In this document: positions 11,060 to 21,471 of the stretch, one piece after another
How the letters are laid out: every line of letters begins with the position of its first letter
Numbering within the stretch: position 1 is the first letter of the stretch
Source of the DNA: Seminavis robusta
Taxonomy: Eukaryota; Bacillariophyta; Bacillariophyceae; Naviculales; Naviculaceae
Direction: 5' to 3'
Assembly (NCBI GenBank): GCA_903772945.1
Contig: CAICTM010000152.1
Location: forward strand, 41,096-105,095
DNA length: 64,000 nt
The notes under the pieces: model-generated
What the model was told of the DNA's origin: nothing
The model's database searches: none
Seen by the model: only the letters and a program-made list of their open reading frames with translations
Made by a program: the position numbers and the translations under genes

Positions 11060-11619
11060 ATGCTCTCCGAGGCTCCTCAACAGCACAAGTCTCAAGTCTC
11101 CTCAACAGCACAACACAACAAGTCCCTGCAACAAGCACACACACAGCCACAAGGAGAGACACAACTATCACCCATCATGCCCCCACTTTCAGCTTCATGT
11201 GAACTGCTCAAAGAGCTTCACAAGAAAGAGTTTAATTGGGTTACAACAGAGATTCGAATTCAGGTTGCAACTTCCCTGGAGGATGACACCACTCATACTA
11301 TTAATCTGGCTTCCACCCTTGGCTATGGTGTGAATAATCCAAAAAACCCAGACGACAGCACAGTCTATTGGCTGCGAAAATTGAGGAAGGAACGATTCAC
11401 AAAACATCACGTCCCATCAAAGGCGACGACGAGAAATGTCCTTTCTATTTCAATGTCTATTGGTCTTCCCAGCATAATCAATGGTACCTTCCTAAGCTGC
11501 AACGTGGTTGCAAACACCATGCTGGTCCCATTGCGGATTGTGATAAACCAGTTTCTCCACGAGTCAGTAGTTGCTTGAACTTGAAATGTGAAATAATATC
11601 GTGGAAGTCTGAAACTTGA
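11057..11619 (+). pseudogene. FAR1/MULE-like DNA-binding fragment, split over two frames
   Basis: One frame is open from 11057 to 11578 and begins with a Gln/Ser/His-rich segment (MMLSEAPQQHKSQ). From about 11350 a second frame, open to 11619, carries the recognisable part: RPIKGDDEKCPFYFNVYW, then a Trp-Tyr pair and a closing Cys-x-His-His (CKHHAGP). This Cys...His-His layout after a basic lead-in resembles the FAR1/WRKY-GCM1 zinc finger of Mutator-type transposases. The second frame has a stop shortly upstream, so either an intron or a frameshift joins the two. No DDE catalytic core is present. It lies wholly inside the inverted repeats of the transposon. Confidence 0.5.
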
Positions 11620-11661
11620 CAAGAGATTATCGCATTTTCTTCGGTTGTTGATTAATTCTTG

Positions 11662-12309
11662 TCACTCCAATGATGGAAAAAATTTAACATGATCATTGGT
11701 TCGCAATGATGAAAACACACTGTTGATTCGATCGGCAAGACCATGATATACCGTATAGAATGAAAAAGCAACACGCTTTGCTCCAAGGCGTTTTATCAAT
11801 ACAGCTCCCAGAACCAAGTAGAGACCACTTGAAAACACATAGCTCGGAACATCGTTGTTTCCAGGAAGTTGAGTGATATTGTCTACATTGATAAGGGGAA
11901 TCTTGTCCAAACAACCAATAACCGTTGGAAAGAAGTTATTTTGGAAATCAATATTGTCGTGATATTCCTGGTTGAACAAGCGTCCGTAATGCGTAGAAGG
12001 GTCTATCGTCATAGGCTTGGTGCTCTTGGTAGGGATTAGAATCAAAATGCATAGACCTGTAGATGCTGTTATGTTTTCTTTTTTCCGCTTTCTGTCATGC
12101 TGTTTTGTGTGCTCACGTTGCTTCTCTTTCTTCTTTTCTTCGGAGTCAACAACTGCTCCTATGACATGGTCAATCTCAGACCCAAGCTCAGACTCAATCA
12201 AATCATCCTCGCCAACACTATTGTTGGTGTTGGTAGCATTGGTATTGTTGGATGCACCATTGGCCTGTCCTTGTAAGAGTGGAAGCTCATGGTCGTGATT
12301 TGTTTCCAT
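11662..12309 (-). CDS. Hypothetical protein carried inside the transposon
   Basis: A 215-residue ORF starts at METNHDHELPLLQGQ. It has an Asn/Thr-rich stretch (20-35), a Glu/Lys-rich basic segment (about 58-80, EEKKKEKQREHTKQHDRKRK), a short hydrophobic segment (LCILILIP) and a C-terminal half with a possible membrane helix (SGLYLVLGAVLIKRLG). I do not recognise it. It runs convergent to the FAR1-like fragment and within the same inverted repeats, so it is either a passenger gene or an altered part of the element's own protein set. Transcription is not evident from sequence. Confidence 0.45.
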   Translation of the reverse strand: METNHDHELPLLQGQANGASNNTNATNTNNSVGEDDLIESELGSEIDHVIGAVVDSEEKKKEKQREHTKQHDRKRKKENITASTGLCILILIPTKSTKPMTIDPSTHYGRLFNQEYHDNIDFQNNFFPTVIGCLDKIPLINVDNITQLPGNNDVPSYVFSSGLYLVLGAVLIKRLGAKRVAFSFYTVYHGLADRINSVFSSLRTNDHVKFFPSLE

Positions 12310-12418
12310 CCTTAACAGTTTTTATATTGACATATCTCAGAGCCAGGGTTTTCCCAGTGCCTTTGAAAAAATGAAATCTGACAGATTATGAGCTGAGAGA
12401 AGCTGCCACGAAAAGTAT

Positions 12419-12619
12419 CACTTAGGCTAAGTAATTCACTTAGGCTAAGTGGATCACTTAGCCTAAGTAATTCACTTAGGCTAAGTGAATCAAATGTGAC
12501 TGACTACTTGGTAAATCAAATAAGACTGAATTTCACTTGGGCTAAGTGAACCACTTAGCCTAAGTAAATCAAATTGAATCACTTAGCCTAAGTGAAAATT
12601 CAATCACTTAGCCTAAGTG
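12419..12619. repeat. Right subterminal array of CACTTAGGCTAAGTG
   Basis: Eight copies of the same palindromic 15-mer as on the left, in both orientations, with one CTTGGGCTAAG variant. The last copy is shared with the right inverted repeat. Confidence 0.9.
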
Positions 12620-12649
12620 AAAATTTGTGAGGGACAAATCACGCTACCC
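12605..12649 (-). repeat. Right terminal inverted repeat
   Basis: Inverted match of 10874-10918 over 45 bases with one mismatch. It ends at CGCTACCC. Confidence 0.9.
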
Positions 12650-14048
12650 TCGCACTGCTACTGATCTACTGATTAAAGATTACTCCCAGTATTAATAAAG
12701 TACTTTTTATACTGGATAGGCATACGTAGCCAAGAAATTGAAGAACACTAGTGGTGCTGTCCTTTAAATCCTGATGGAGCAGAAGCAAAACACAAATTTT
12801 AAAATTGTGTTTTGCTTCTCAACTGCACCGGTACCGGTACCGGTACAGGTAGCATCAGTTTTAACCTTGATTCGATTTCGCTTGAAGACATTTCGGTACT
12901 GGTTGTTGCTATTGAATAGCTACCGGTAGTACTAGCTAGCTAGTAGAGTACCGCACAGCTGTAAACGGAAATCGTTGTGAAGATCACCTCTCTCACCTCT
13001 CACAGCTCCTCTCACAGCTCCTCTCACTGTTCTGTCACTGTCTAACAGCGTCAGGCACAGTTTTGATCGCTGTTTACTGTAGATACTTTATGGCACTCTC
13101 ACGCTTTGCTGCATTATTTATTTATTTGATTGAATTTCAATCTTCAGTGGCACCATAGCATCACCCAAGCTAGCGCTCTCCATCCGCTACAGTACATGTA
13201 GACTTCTGTCATAGCAATGGCAGAGTTAGCTAGAAGAGCTAACTGAAGCTTGTTCTACCGACGGTATTGGTGAGATAGGTGTCACTGCCCAGGTCACCAT
13301 TGCATCAGCTATTGCATCACAGCGCGAGTGTGCATGTTTAGAGCTGCAGAAGGTCAGTTGTACGGAAAACGATTTTTAAAAAAGAACAGTTGGAAGAGGA
13401 AGAGTTGAATGGGGCACCAGGGAGCCATGGTGATGTTGTTAGATTTATTAATACCACAGCTTTACCACAAGGTGTCAATGGAGATTGCTATTGCTTTTGC
13501 TAGAAGTGTTCTTGAAAACAGGAATTAATGCATTGTCATTCTGAGTGAAGTAAAAGCAAGCCCTCGGCGCAGTAGAAAAAATAGCAACTACTAATCTTTG
13601 TGACAAACAAACAATTAATGCATTGCCCTGTTCTATTTTACTGTACCGGTAGTTTTGCGTGAACCCCTTCTTATGAGTCAGTGTGGAGAAGTTGAAGCGG
13701 GAAGATATCCGCGATTGTATCTGTCCGATGTGCCTCAGGCCTACGTGAAACCGGAGCTAAGCAGTAAGAATCGCTATTTTGGTACGCACGATTCCTAAAC
13801 AAAAAAGTTCTCTTGAAAGATGTCACAGTGACCATTGAAGGTTGAAGCTTGAAGTGCTGCATGCTGCACGCACGCTTATTCCTCTTTTTATTCATTCATT
13901 TTTTGCGATCTCCCTCCATCATCATCTCTTTCATCCTCATCTCTGGCTAGCTATAGCTAGCTATCATAGATACTGTACCGGTAGTGCTGTAATACCTATC
14001 CATTATAATTATCCAGCTCTTCATAACACTTCTTTATCATAATCAATC
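12650..14048. other. Intergenic upstream of the guanylyl cyclase
   Basis: No gene is seen in 1.4 kb. It holds a strong hairpin (12782-12818), a run of ACCGGT units (about 12826-12846), and single TACCGGTA copies near 12924, 13645 and 13976. Several CTCTCAC(A/T)G direct repeats occur near 12985-13035. The last few hundred bases should include the cyclase promoter. Confidence 0.5.
12782..12818. repeat. Near-perfect palindrome (hairpin)
   Basis: The arm GAAGCAAAACACAA pairs with TTGTGTTTTGCTTC around an AT-rich centre, with one extra A in the left arm. It could form a 17-bp stem in RNA or cruciform DNA. No gene ends just before it, so a terminator role is not supported; a miniature element remnant is possible. 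Confidence 0.7.
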
Positions 14049-17000
14049 ATGTACGGGCTGGTGTTTGAGATTTTGGAAGAATTTGTATTGGATCAAAATG
14101 ACGGTCGGTCCTTGTGGCACACCATCAAATCCCAAGCCAATTGCAAGATTCCCGATCAGAGTTTTCTACGACGCTCTCATTATGCCGACGAAGAAATTAT
14201 GAATTTACTACGGGCTGCCAGTACTGTTTTGGGGTTGGACATGGACTCGCTGCTCAAGACATTTGGTAAATTCATGATTCGACATCATTACCTCCATGGC
14301 TACAACGAATTACTACGAGCCAATGGCGCTACACTCCGCCAATGGTTATCCAACTTGAATGGCCTCCACGACCACGTCTCGAAAAGTTTCGCGGGTCATC
14401 AAGTGAATTTCCAAGCGCCCATTTATTGGTGTGAAGACTGCGATACAGTAGAAGCATCGATTCTATTGCATTACTACAGTTTTCGCGGTACCACTCTTGT
14501 TCCCATGACGGTCGGGATTGTCCAAGAATTGGCATCCTTCCAGTTTGGTGTCGACGTGACACTCACTCAATTGGCACTGCAAGGACAGGATGGCGCCGAA
14601 TTTACCACCTTTCGCATTACGGCCACGGATCCGTCGCAACGATGGAAATTGAGTCCAACCGTCGCCATGGACGATGTCATTGATTTTAGTCAAATCGAAT
14701 TGCCCGATGACATGTGTCCTTTTTCCAAACAAAGTAATGGCGGCTTTTCGGGAAGTTCGGGGGGTGATACGGCTTACAGTATGGATGATGACCACAATCA
14801 TGACGACAACCACCAAAACAACAATCCGTTGAGCAGCGAACAACTCCAATCCATTTTTCCCTTTCACGTCCTCGTCAATCGACAATTTCAAATTGTGCAA
14901 ATGGGAAAATCGCTGCCGACCATTTTGAACCGCACCGAAGAAAAATTGTTGGAGCGACACATTGGCGATGTCCTGACGATTGTTCGTCCCGTCATGGGAT
15001 CGGCATGGGATTGGCAAGCCCTGAAAAAATTGCAAGATCAACATTTCTTTCTCGTGCCCACCACTGTCAAACCGACGCATGCCCCCATTAAACGCACCAA
15101 ATCGATTGATCAAGATGCCATTTTTGGAAAACCCATTCGCGGTAGTTTTACACGTCGAAGAGCGACACTCAAAAAAACCGATTCCAATTTACGTCGTAAA
15201 GTCTCCATGGCCGGTGCCACGATCAAATTCAAAGGCAGCATGTTGGAATTGGGGCGCGCTAATACCAATAATAAGCGTCGTGGTGGAGGACATGTCATGT
15301 TTATTCTCTCGCCGGATGCCCGGAATGTCTCGGAATTACGGCAAATGGGATTGACCATGGACGATTTGCCGCTTCATACATCGCAACGGGATGCCGTCTT
15401 CTTGGGAGAATACATTGGACAAGAAGTCGACATGGCCAACAATCTTGATAAATTGTCCAAAAAGTTAGAGGTCGAAAAGAATTTGAGTACGGCGCTGTTG
15501 TACAATATGTTGCCCCGCGTCATTGCCGATGAATTGCGCAGTGGGAGTGCCGTGGAACCCAAACATCACGAACAAGTCACACTCTTTTTTAGTGATATTG
15601 TGGGATTGTGAGTATCTCGCTTGATACTTATCATTCATACCAATGATAGTATTTGGAAGGGGCACATGCCGTGACAAAAGGAATCGAATCTGTTCTCACA
15701 CACGATGTTCTCTCTCTAATCTGTGCATCCACGCAGTACCACAATTTGGTAAGTTATGAGTTGCACACCCAGAGTGTTTTTCGACAACTGCGTGCTTTTA
15801 AAAAATTAAGGAGCCGTTTTCTAACCCACTTTTTGGTTTCGTTTCTGTGCAGTTCACAAGTCGACCCATGGGCTGTCATTGATCTGCTCAATAGATTGTA
15901 CAGTATCATGGATCATTGTGCCGCACATTTCAAACTGTACAAAGTTGAAACCATTGTAAGCAGCACTTAATAAAAATGGAACACCTGGTTGCAGCTAGCT
16001 GAGGTTGCAGTTTCAGTTTCATTCCTAGTATGGAGTGTTTTGCTTACCACCACTATTCTTGTTTTCTATTGATTGAATCATAGGGGGATGCCTACATGTG
16101 CTGCAGTGGATTGCCAGAGCCAGATGAACTTCATGCAGGCAAGTTCTGTGCATTTCATTCCGTTTGCAAGACTTTCATTTTTTGGACCGTCTCACATTAA
16201 TATATCCATTTCTCGTTCGTTCGTTCTTGTACGTGCACAGAAAACATTGCCAACTTTGCCATTTGTGTCATGGAATGTGTGAGACACGTGCCGTCGCCGG
16301 TGGATGGGTCGCCGCTACAACTCAGAGTGGGAATTCACACTGGATCGTGTACGGCGGGAGTTGTGGGAACTCTCACGCCGCATTACTGTCTCTTTGGTGA
16401 CATGGTACGGGTTGTTTGAACGAATTGCTTGCTTGACATTCGGAGTAACGATTGATCCTCATCGCTTGGTTTCTTTTTGTGCTTTTAGGTCAATGTCACG
16501 GCTCGTCACGAGTCGACCGGGACGGCTGGAAAAATTCAATGCTCTAGCGAACTATTTGCAAGCTTGACGCACTTTTCCAAGTACGAGGAAGAACAATACG
16601 TGATTTCACCGCGGGGACTAGTCAACATGAAGGGCAAGGGCGATCAAGTAAGTCGTTTTCATCCTTGCAGAAATTTGAATTGTCACACACTTCAACCTTG
16701 AGTGCCTCACACGTTTTGCAACCAGATGACCTATTGGCTAGAGGGAGGGACCAAAGCTAACGAGAAGGCAGGGCCGGCTGCAGTGCAAGCACTGTACGAG
16801 ACTGTGGGGAAAATGTTGAAGAAACAGAATTGGAAACATAGACGGTACTTTCGACGGTCCGGGGCACTTAGGGGGGACGACATGGACAACTCCGTGCTGG
16901 GTGGAAGCAGACACTGGCCGTCCACCGATGACACGACGGACACAACGACTGCTACGTCGGATACGGGCTATACGTTCTGTGGTCCCTTTACGTCTATCGA

Positions 17001-18108
17001 ATCCCTCCCGGCAGCTCCTCCTTCCGATGAGAGCGAAAGCGTTTCGGAACAGAGTATGGAAGATGGAATTGAGCCAGATAGGTCGAAAAGGACCAATGAC
17101 GACTCTGTATTTGCAAGTACCAACGGCCTGTCTAAACACATTTTCGAAAGCAATATGACAAACGAAGAACTCGTCTCCGCTGTGCATTCACTCCTGTCGC
17201 CATTGCTGCAGCTTTGTTTGTCAGACGACGAAGGAGCTGAACAATCAACAAGTGACCGTGATCGCCGAGACAAGGAGCTGATGGCATTTGTGGACCACAT
17301 CTCGATGACATTCAAACGACAAAACGCTTATCACAACTTTCGCAGGACAGTTCACGTCGTCCATTGGGCCAACTTTCTTTTTGAACAAATGCAAGAGGAA
17401 GGTGCAGGTCAGACAGGAGGTATTGACACTGATCCTTGGTTCCGGCTCACTCTAGCCTTCGCAGCATTGCTGAGGGATTGTAAGCACACCGGCATATCAC
17501 AAAGCCAGCTGAAAGAAGAGGAGAACATGGTCTATGAAATGCACGGCGGCGAAAATTGCCAAGCTCGATACGGCTTCCGCTATGGATTGGACATCTTGGC
17601 CGAAAAATTCCCAGACCTTTACGACGACCTTGTGTTGGGATTTCCTACCTTTCTCTACCTTATGAAGAAACTAGAGTCGCCCGCAAAATCATTCAAGAAG
17701 AAAAGCACCGGCGATGAAACAAGCATCAAGGACACGGTGGCTGCCATGGGAATCGCCCTTCGATTAGCGAGCATGGGACACTTCGCTGTAGAACCCGACA
17801 GTTTCTTCAAATGGAACCAGGCAGCGTTTGCAGAATTGAGGCTCGCAAACATGGGGCAACGTGGAAGCGACCCAACTCCCGTCTGGAACGACCAGTGTGT
17901 CCTATTCATTGAAAAGAACGTCTTGCCCGTGGTGAAGGCGTGTGACAGCTTGCTACCAAATGTGACAAGCACAACTCTTCATGACACTGTCGCTTCAAAT
18001 TTGAAGAGCTTTGAATCCAAGGCTGAAGACTACCCACGCCGGAGTCTAGTGGACGAAAGTGAGCGATCGACGGCCCATGTTTCGGTCGCAATTGATGTCT
18101 TCCGCTAA
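14049..18108 (+). CDS. Heme (H-NOX) guanylyl cyclase fused to a degenerate phosphodiesterase domain
   Basis: Seven exons join in frame: 14049-15607, 15737-15748, 15853-15955, 16084-16138, 16241-16404, 16489-16647 and 16726-18108, giving 1144 residues. Residues 1-185 are a heme-NO-binding domain, starting MYG, with proximal heme His at 107 (LHDH) and the YxSxR porphyrin motif at 142-146 (YYSFR). An HNOBA-like region follows (about 275-470), then a helix leading to the cyclase domain. Metal Asp residues are 516 (FSDIVG) and 560 (GDAYM). Guanine-specificity residues Glu556 (VETI) and Cys626 (YCLFG) point to GMP rather than AMP chemistry, and Arg637 is kept. Residues about 870-1140 resemble a class I PDE but read YHNFRRTVH and LLRDCKH where YHN..H and HD..H are expected, so metal ligands are missing. 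It is probably soluble: no membrane span is seen. Confidence 0.92.
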
Positions 18109-19415
18109 GTTGCGTCTGCTCTCGCCGGGTTGACTGTGCTGCAAAAGAAGCATCGTCGATAGAGTGAATGTCGGAGCTTTTGAGAGGAACCAAGCGTCCA
18201 CCTTTCCCCCGCGAAACTTCGTATTGGCAGATGGAGAGTTGTCCCCACTGCTCATTCTGCTTTTGGCTGTCTCACCTTCTCTTTGCACCCATCAGCAAAA
18301 CTTGAACGCTGTTCTGCACGACGATATTTATGCATGAAATAAAATTCTTTGGATTTGACTACTGTAGCGAGAGCACATCAGCGGACTGTTTGAAAGAAAG
18401 TCTACGTCGTTCGATTACGCATAACACAACCCACAACCTTAACATGACTGAGTGACACACGAATGTTTGTCGTCCCATGGTATGGTCGGCCTATGATCCC
18501 CGTAACCGCTCATTCAGTCACTGGAAGGGGTGGAGCCTTGACTCGACACTTTGAACACCGACCAACCTTCATGGCTTGTTCCAGTCATTCCCCTACTACG
18601 TTCCCACCAATTGGCAGTGATTTGGGGACCTCTGAATAGGGATTCGGTGTGGGGGGATTTTTGGCGTAGAACACAATCAACTTGCACGAGTCACGTTCCG
18701 GCCAGTATCCGAGGGAAGATGCGACTTGCTGTCCGAATGGCATCAGTAGCTCCATAGAGCGGAACCAATAGAGCAATACTTGTGCAAAACCCCATTCTTA
18801 GTCATTGAGCTAGAACAAAAGCGACAAATTCACTTGAAGAAGAAGAAATGTTGGGTGGGGGAGGAGAGGAAACCGCAAGCAGAAATCATGTGACACCAGC
18901 CTCCGTAGACGCAAGCCGTCGATTGACGAGGATCTGCTATGCCGTCGGGAGCTCATCAACGGGTGGAAGCGAGCACTTCTGTGACAACAAACAATCCACA
19001 ACGGTGGGAGTTCACGAATGAATCACAGCCGGCACAACGAAGGCCCCACACCACGACGATAGAGCCCGGATGGCCCAGCGAGCGGCAGACTTGTGGTTCG
19101 ATGTCGTTTTGAGAGAAAAGCAATCCCTAGGAAAACAGGACACCATCATTCGCGGCAGGAACGAGGTACCCATTTCTCGGTTCTCGGCTAGTTTGGATGA
19201 CAACGAGTAGCGTGGTTGCGTCAGGTTCGGCACCATATCTTACAACCGGAACCCAGAAAGAAACGAATGACGCAGCAGAGCTAATGTTTACAAGACCAGG
19301 GAAGAAACAAATAAAGTCCAGCTGAACATTAGTCAGCGCCAGCACACGACAATCTCTTCGCGCCTAAGGGTCTTTTGAATCGAATCAGTGCGTGGCGGCC
19401 GCTACAAGCAGTGCA
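18109..19415. other. Intergenic between two convergent genes
   Basis: No gene was recognised. AAATAAAATTC near 18338 could serve as the cyclase poly(A) signal. Short minus-strand ORFs (about 60-95 codons) show no motif. Confidence 0.5.
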
Positions 19416-21020
19416 TCATGAAGTCAGATGCCCCATGGCCATGCTCATGGACTGAGCCAAGCCTGCAGCTGCATCAAACATCACCCCAGAACCGGCACCA
19501 TTGTTGTTTGGACTTGGACCATAAAACAACAGCTTTGTTGCAGAAACAGTGTAGCCCAGAGTGTCAGGGATGCCGCTGAAACATGATACAATAGTTGATT
19601 GGGAGAGCAAGTTGAGGGCTTGGGCACCATCAAGTGAGGTTCCAAGGTCCTTTGCTGCTTCAGGTGGGACAATGGCCATTGTTCCTTCATATGTGATTGG
19701 AGCCACATAGCCTGACTCAACAGAAGCATCAACTTCTCGAACAGACATCCATCTATCAAGCCCATTCTTGACATAGACACTCTGCCCATTATCAAAATAC
19801 TTTCTGAGAACACCAAAAGACTTGTGGTAGGTTTCAATTGTTTCTGTTGTGTCTTGAAAGAGGCCAAAGAGAAGATTGTGGTTGGCAGAGGCAGTGACAG
19901 TCTTGATGGTGCCATCCTTGCTGACATAGCCAACATTGAGGAATCTGGACTTTGGGGTGTCCATTCTGTGAGCAAAGTCCACTACCGGTGAAGTTGCAAT
20001 CATTTGCTTGGAGGCGGTGGGTTGTGGGCTATTGGACCCGGTCACAATTTGGTCCCCCAGCTGAAGCTCTGCAAGTTGTTTGAGGGCATAGGTTCCTTTG
20101 CCCAGGGACACAAGGACAGTGCTGTTGAGTGGAAAGCATATACTTTCATCTCCCAAATCCCCTTGTTCCAATTGTCCTTCGGCAGACAACTCTGTGGCAG
20201 GGAGCCGGATATCAGGAGGCTCTGCAATGGCACGAAGAAGAAAGTATCGCACAAAATCTCTGCCAGTGGAGATTCCCAGTCCAGCAATATCTGCCACAGT
20301 GTCATTCCGCTGAAACACAATCTTCTCCATCATACGTTTGGAGTACGGTGTCAGGCCTTTCTGGTCGTCTTGACCAAGAACCTCTAGGAGGACTTCATTC
20401 ACTCTTGGAGCAAAAGGACCTGCCATGGCTTCATCCAGCCTCAAAGTTCGATTAATCCTGTGTTCTGCTTGCAACTCGAGCAGTTCTCTCTCCAAGTGCC
20501 TGGACACACAAAGTGCATTGTCACGTATTTCATTGAGATTCCATCGTGTCCAGTGCTCGTAGGTGTTTCGGAGAGTGGCATTTTTGCTGTACAGAGACTC
20601 GGTCCACAGTCCCGAAGCACAATCTGGATGAATGCGATTCTCAACTGCTTCCGATGCAGCATTCCGCTGACGGACAATGACATCTCTTAGTGTTGTGTAA
20701 TTCTCCATGGACAGCTTGTCCGCCACCAACAAACGATTGACAAGATCCAGACTGGGGCGGACATAGGTATCATCAATAAACTCCATGAGTGATGAAACAA
20801 AATTTTCTACTTCTCGTCTGGCAGCCAGGCACTCAGTCTTCATCTGTTCATCATTGCATCCAATCCTTACTAGAATGGTTTTCCCAGAGTTCCAGTCTCC
20901 TTCTGTGTAAGATTTGGGGAGCGATACCCCACAGTTGCAGAGAGCATGAGCCCCTGGTATGGACGACAAAAGGAAGCAGGAGACAAGGGCAGAAAACGCC
21001 TTGCTTTGGGTCATCATCAT
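19416..21020 (-). CDS. Secreted protein with C-terminal Hedgehog-type Hint domain (copy 1)
   Basis: This is an intron-free ORF of 534 residues. Residues 1-26 are a signal peptide (start MMMTQSKAF, end GAHA-LCNCG). Residues 27 to about 290 form a helical extracellular domain with scattered cysteines and several N-glycosylation sequons, which I do not recognise. From about 300 a Hint (Hog) domain begins at Cys-Phe-Pro (CFPLNSTVLV), followed by LGDQIVTG, VVDFAHR and TASANHNLLFG, which correspond to the CFPG, PGDRV and T-x-x-H-LLF elements of Hedgehog autoprocessing domains. The Thr of T-x-x-H is Ser here, and the residue before the Cys is Ile rather than Gly. Family knowledge: Hint domains self-cleave before this Cys and may attach a sterol. 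Cleavage here is inferred. It is closely related to the gene at 23955. Confidence 0.85.
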   Translation of the reverse strand: MMMTQSKAFSALVSCFLLSSIPGAHALCNCGVSLPKSYTEGDWNSGKTILVRIGCNDEQMKTECLAARREVENFVSSLMEFIDDTYVRPSLDLVNRLLVADKLSMENYTTLRDVIVRQRNAASEAVENRIHPDCASGLWTESLYSKNATLRNTYEHWTRWNLNEIRDNALCVSRHLERELLELQAEHRINRTLRLDEAMAGPFAPRVNEVLLEVLGQDDQKGLTPYSKRMMEKIVFQRNDTVADIAGLGISTGRDFVRYFLLRAIAEPPDIRLPATELSAEGQLEQGDLGDESICFPLNSTVLVSLGKGTYALKQLAELQLGDQIVTGSNSPQPTASKQMIATSPVVDFAHRMDTPKSRFLNVGYVSKDGTIKTVTASANHNLLFGLFQDTTETIETYHKSFGVLRKYFDNGQSVYVKNGLDRWMSVREVDASVESGYVAPITYEGTMAIVPPEAAKDLGTSLDGAQALNLLSQSTIVSCFSGIPDTLGYTVSATKLLFYGPSPNNNGAGSGVMFDAAAGLAQSMSMAMGHLTS

Positions 21021-21471
21021 TGTTACTCCTAGCTAGTAGTATCTTGCTGTGCTTGCCAGCTATTATGCACAGTGTTTCTTTGGTCGTTGGATGGATGCCT
21101 CCCACCTGCATCCGTTTCATCGTTGGGTCCCATCGCTTGTCCACGTTTCCGGTTCACATAAGAAAACAAGTAATAAGTATAAGTATCGACTATCGCCAAC
21201 CCATTACTCAACGTCTTGCTCTAGCCGATGTCTTGATAGCTCTGACAGCCTGTTCGATGAGCCAATTAAGCTGGAAGATATTGATTGTCAAGTGCCACGT
21301 GGCAGACTGGACAATGACGCAGATGGTGAAGAAAGACATCAGCAAGGGCAATACGACAACCAACAAAAAGAAGAAACAAGAGTGCAGACTAGCAGAGGTT
21401 GTGGAACGAAGTGGCTCGCCAACCGTCATAGTTAGATAGATGAAAGAGAGAAGAAAAGAGAGGAGAAGAAG

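Larger units (their letters stand above)
10874..12649. mobile_element. DNA transposon with 45-bp terminal inverted repeats
   Basis: The two ends match as inverted repeats over 45 bases with a single mismatch (left 10874-10918, starting GGGTAGCGTGATTTGTCC; right 12605-12649). Just inside each end are eight copies of the palindromic 15-mer CACTTAGGCTAAGTG or close variants. The element is 1776 bp and holds two convergent ORF regions, one with a FAR1-like zinc-binding segment. No clear target-site duplication was found: the left flank TCGTTCTTT and right flank TCGCACTGC match only partly. The superfamily is uncertain. Mutator-like (MULE) is favoured because of the FAR1-like domain. It lacks a complete transposase, so it is probably non-autonomous. 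Confidence 0.85.
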
